From the NCBI GenBank assembly GCA_002399085.1, contig DHCY01000017.1, forward strand, positions 53,238 through 67,692: a stretch of DNA of 14,455 bases, given 5' to 3'. The translations under genes were made by a program, and so were the position numbers. This DNA is from Anaerolineaceae bacterium UBA4890. GTDB lineage: Bacteria; Chloroflexota; Anaerolineae; Anaerolineales; Anaerolineaceae. The notes beneath the pieces are model-generated. The model did not search any database. It was not told the DNA's origin and was given only the letters and a program-made list of their open reading frames with translations. This document shows, one piece after another, positions 12,682-14,455 of the stretch (within the stretch, counting starts at the first letter, position 1; each line of letters opens with the position of its first letter).

Positions 12682-12784
12682 CATCAACCTCCTGAGCACT
12701 GGATGATAAAATTCTACCTCGATAGTCAATAATTTGAACAGGGCAATAATGCACCAATCTGCGGAAATGAAGGGTTTGCATAAA

Positions 12785-12813
12785 TTTGCACCTCTTTTCT
12801 AAGCAGGTATAAT
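12785..12813 (+). promoter_or_regulatory. Promoter of the L,D-transpeptidase gene, predicted leaderless
   Basis: TTTGCA (12785-12790), a 17-bp spacer and a perfect TATAAT (12808-12813). The GTG start codon at 12820 follows the -10 by exactly 6 nt, the same geometry as the NYN gene promoter at 1246-1273. The transcript is therefore expected to begin at or within a base or two of the GTG. Confidence 0.65.
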
Positions 12814-12819
12814 GCAACT

Positions 12820-14007
12820 GTGAAAACTAAAAGTTACTTCTTGGTTGCAATCGTATTTCTTTTGGGGGTTCTCCTGAACTCTCAGCCGGTAACCGCTGCA
12901 GATGGCGGACAATATTACGATTTACCATTGTGTTTACCAGGTTTTTATGCCAACGACCCTGGAGATTGTCTCCCGCTGGGTCCATCACAAACCATCAAAG
13001 GTTTACAACAACAGGGTTTCCCCTACCCACTGGCAGGGTTGCCAGCCAAATCACCTGACCCGGCATTGAATGCTTTACCTATCCGTATTGCCAGCATTAA
13101 CAATGGACAGACGAAGGTCTATGCCAGCCTGGATGATGCCACCAGCGGTGGGACAGTGATCCGTTCATATCCCAGTGGTCAAAGCCGATACGTCGCTTTT
13201 GTTGAACAGGCAAACGTCGGCGGGCAAACCTTTGTGCGCTTGATTGGTGGTGGCTGGATCCAGGCTGAGCCGCTCTATTCGATTCCCAACTGGCAGGGTT
13301 TGGAGTTTTTTGACTCTCCGCAAAGCGATTTTGGCTTCACGATTGATAGTACCGGTTCTTATAATGGTGCCAGCTTCTCATCAGGTGCTTCTGGCAAAGC
13401 ATACAATAAGTATGAATCGTTCCCGATTTATAACATGGTGGAAGCAGAAGGGTACGAATGGTACCAGGTTTCGCCTACCGAGTGGATTCCATCGTTGAAA
13501 TCCCGCCGTGTAGTGGTTGATACAACCACGCCGCCAGGTGTTGAAGGTGGAAAATGGATCAATATCGACCTGTATAACCAAACACTTTCGGCTTATGAGA
13601 ATAACGAACTGGTTTTTGCCACGGTTATTGCTTCCGGGTCTGGCGAGCTCTATTCCGACCCCGGAACCTACCGGATATACGAGAAGAAAGAGTTGGATCA
13701 GATGCAGGGTTCGTACACCAGCGATCGATCTGATTTTTATTACATGGAAGGCGTGCCTTGGGCGATGTATTATAACCACGCCCAGGCAATTCACGGCATC
13801 TATTGGCCAGCGGTCTTAGGTTTCAAACAGTCGCATGGCTGTATCAACATGTTCCCTGGTGATGCGAATTGGCTGTTCCACTGGGCTGAACTGGGTGATT
13901 ATGTGTACGTACACGATCCCTCAGGCGAGACGCCGGTTCCAACCCCCACGCCGGTTGGCACACCGGCTCAGGAAATTATTTACCCAACTGCCACGCCGAA
14001 ACCGTAA
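12820..14007 (+). CDS. Exported L,D-transpeptidase (YkuD domain) with SH3-like repeats
   Basis: L,D-transpeptidases form 3-3 cross-links in peptidoglycan or attach proteins to it, using a catalytic Cys outside the membrane. The 395-residue protein starts with a signal peptide (KTKSY then a hydrophobic core to about residue 20, likely cleaved after VTAA near 27). A short segment with Cys38 and Cys50 (CLPGFY...GDCLPLGPS) follows, then two probable SH3-like segments (about 87-155 and 195-230). The YkuD domain (about 245-365) contains IHGIYW (His325) and the signature SHGCINM (His339, Cys341). The C-terminus is a Pro/Thr-rich tail (TPVPTPTPVGTP), common in Anaerolineae exported proteins. GTG 12820 is used: a full signal peptide begins there, and the only nearby ATG (12812) is out of frame. 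Confidence 0.93.
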   Translation: MKTKSYFLVAIVFLLGVLLNSQPVTAADGGQYYDLPLCLPGFYANDPGDCLPLGPSQTIKGLQQQGFPYPLAGLPAKSPDPALNALPIRIASINNGQTKVYASLDDATSGGTVIRSYPSGQSRYVAFVEQANVGGQTFVRLIGGGWIQAEPLYSIPNWQGLEFFDSPQSDFGFTIDSTGSYNGASFSSGASGKAYNKYESFPIYNMVEAEGYEWYQVSPTEWIPSLKSRRVVVDTTTPPGVEGGKWINIDLYNQTLSAYENNELVFATVIASGSGELYSDPGTYRIYEKKELDQMQGSYTSDRSDFYYMEGVPWAMYYNHAQAIHGIYWPAVLGFKQSHGCINMFPGDANWLFHWAELGDYVYVHDPSGETPVPTPTPVGTPAQEIIYPTATPKP

Positions 14008-14455
14008 AATCAAGATTTTGATGTTTTGGGTCTTTTTTCTCTTAGTAGAAGGCTAAAGCGTTACTCCGTACTGGCGGGTCCGAGACCTGCCCTGCTGCAG
14101 AGTAGTTGACCCCACACCTCATCCACCACTTCGTGGTCCCCCTTCTCCAGAGGAGAAGGCTTAACTGCCTTTACTTCCTCAGCAGTTGTCGGCAAAGGTC
14201 TCCTGAACGAGCCGGTGTGGACTTGCAAAAAACCCACCTCATCCACCACTTCGTGGTCCCCCTTCCCCGGAGGGGAAGGCTTAACTGCCTTTACTTCCTC
14301 AGCAGTTGTCGGCAAAGGTCTCCTGAACGAGCCGGTGTGGGGCTGAAAAACCACACCTCATCCACCACTTCGTGGTCCCCCTTCTCCAGAGGAGAAGGCT
14401 TAAAAGCTTCACTTCCTCAGCAATTGTCGGTGAAGGTCTCCTGAACGAGCCGGTG
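14008..14455. other. Gene-free interval downstream of the L,D-transpeptidase
   Basis: No gene is supported. Positions 14008-14060 are AT-rich with a weak ATCAA/TTGAT hairpin near 14010-14023 and T-rich runs that might end the upstream transcript. From about 14114 to the window edge there are three tandem hairpin repeat units. Frames across them translate as imperfect peptide repeats but shift phase between units 2 and 3 (119-bp spacing), so coding is unlikely. Confidence 0.75.
14114..14455. repeat. Three tandem 119-120 bp double-hairpin repeats
   Basis: Units begin at about 14114, 14234 and 14353; the third runs off the window. Each contains a small hairpin ACCAC-TTC-GTGGT and, just after it, a perfect 8-bp hairpin (14141-14159, 14261-14279, 14380-14398), followed by a conserved stretch ending in CTCCTGAACGAGCCGGTG. 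Units 1 and 2 are almost identical outside the hairpin. The middle unit has CCTTCCCC/GGGGAAGG where the others have CCTTCTCC/GGAGAAGG: both partners of one base pair changed. The hairpin class resembles pyrimidine/purine-rich intergenic repeats seen in many bacteria. Confidence 0.9.

Noticed and set aside
14061..14354. Minus-strand frame with a 40-residue peptide repeat across the terminal array
   Set aside because: The 120-bp spacing of units 1 and 2 keeps frame by chance; the 119-bp spacing to unit 3 breaks it, and stems rather than codons are conserved.
14114..14455. CRISPR array
   Set aside because: The whole 119-120 bp unit repeats; there are no short repeats separated by unique spacers and no cas genes.

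Overview
The window looks like a chromosomal segment of a Chloroflexota bacterium, most probably class Anaerolineae. This is inferred from gene style and was not tested by a search. The pointers are: an L,D-transpeptidase with a proline/threonine-rich tail; a membrane-anchored VWA-like/FHA protein; a NYN nuclease fused to an OST-HTH domain; tandem small GNAT proteins; and intergenic 'GTCAT...ATGAC' and hairpin repeat families. I see no phage, transposase, CRISPR array or recognisable defence locus. Most genes are housekeeping or stand-alone, so novelty here lies in details rather than in a new multi-gene system.

Layout. Positions 1-660 are non-coding and hold three copies of a stem-loop repeat, a MITE-like element and a 21-bp tandem duplication. 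On the + strand follow msrA (757-1242, methionine sulfoxide reductase with an altered active-site loop) and a NYN/OST-HTH protein (1280-2032). From 2056 to 12681 everything is on the minus strand. In left-to-right order these are an FGGY sugar kinase, a two-gene serine tRNA unit with its own promoter and terminator, an AlkD-like DNA alkylation repair protein, a VWA-like/FHA membrane protein, a Cof-type HAD phosphatase, two paralogous small GNAT proteins, gpmA, guaA, xpt and a PhzF-family protein. The + strand then carries an exported L,D-transpeptidase (12820-14007). Positions 14100-14455 hold three tandem copies of a 119-120 bp hairpin repeat that runs off the window.

How the genes fit together. 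The clearest functional unit is xpt-guaA (9-bp gap): Xpt makes XMP from xanthine and GuaA aminates XMP to GMP, so the pair is a xanthine-to-GMP salvage route. gpmA follows 76 bp downstream, may be partly co-transcribed, and ends in a clear intrinsic terminator. The HAD phosphatase and the FHA protein may share transcripts, and so may the two GNAT genes. The other genes look monocistronic.

Most worth a second look: (i) two + strand genes whose TATAAT box lies exactly 6 nt before the start codon, predicting leaderless mRNAs; (ii) a tRNA-Ser(GCU) with a G3-U70 wobble pair, the classic alanine identity element; (iii) an MsrA lacking the usual active-site Asp and carrying a CxxxC loop there; (iv) an FHA domain missing two phosphothreonine-contacting residues; (v) hairpin repeats with a compensatory base-pair change. 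Several start codons were moved from the longest possible frame because a Shine-Dalgarno site or family alignment decides them (FGGY kinase, AlkD-like, second GNAT, xpt, PhzF).
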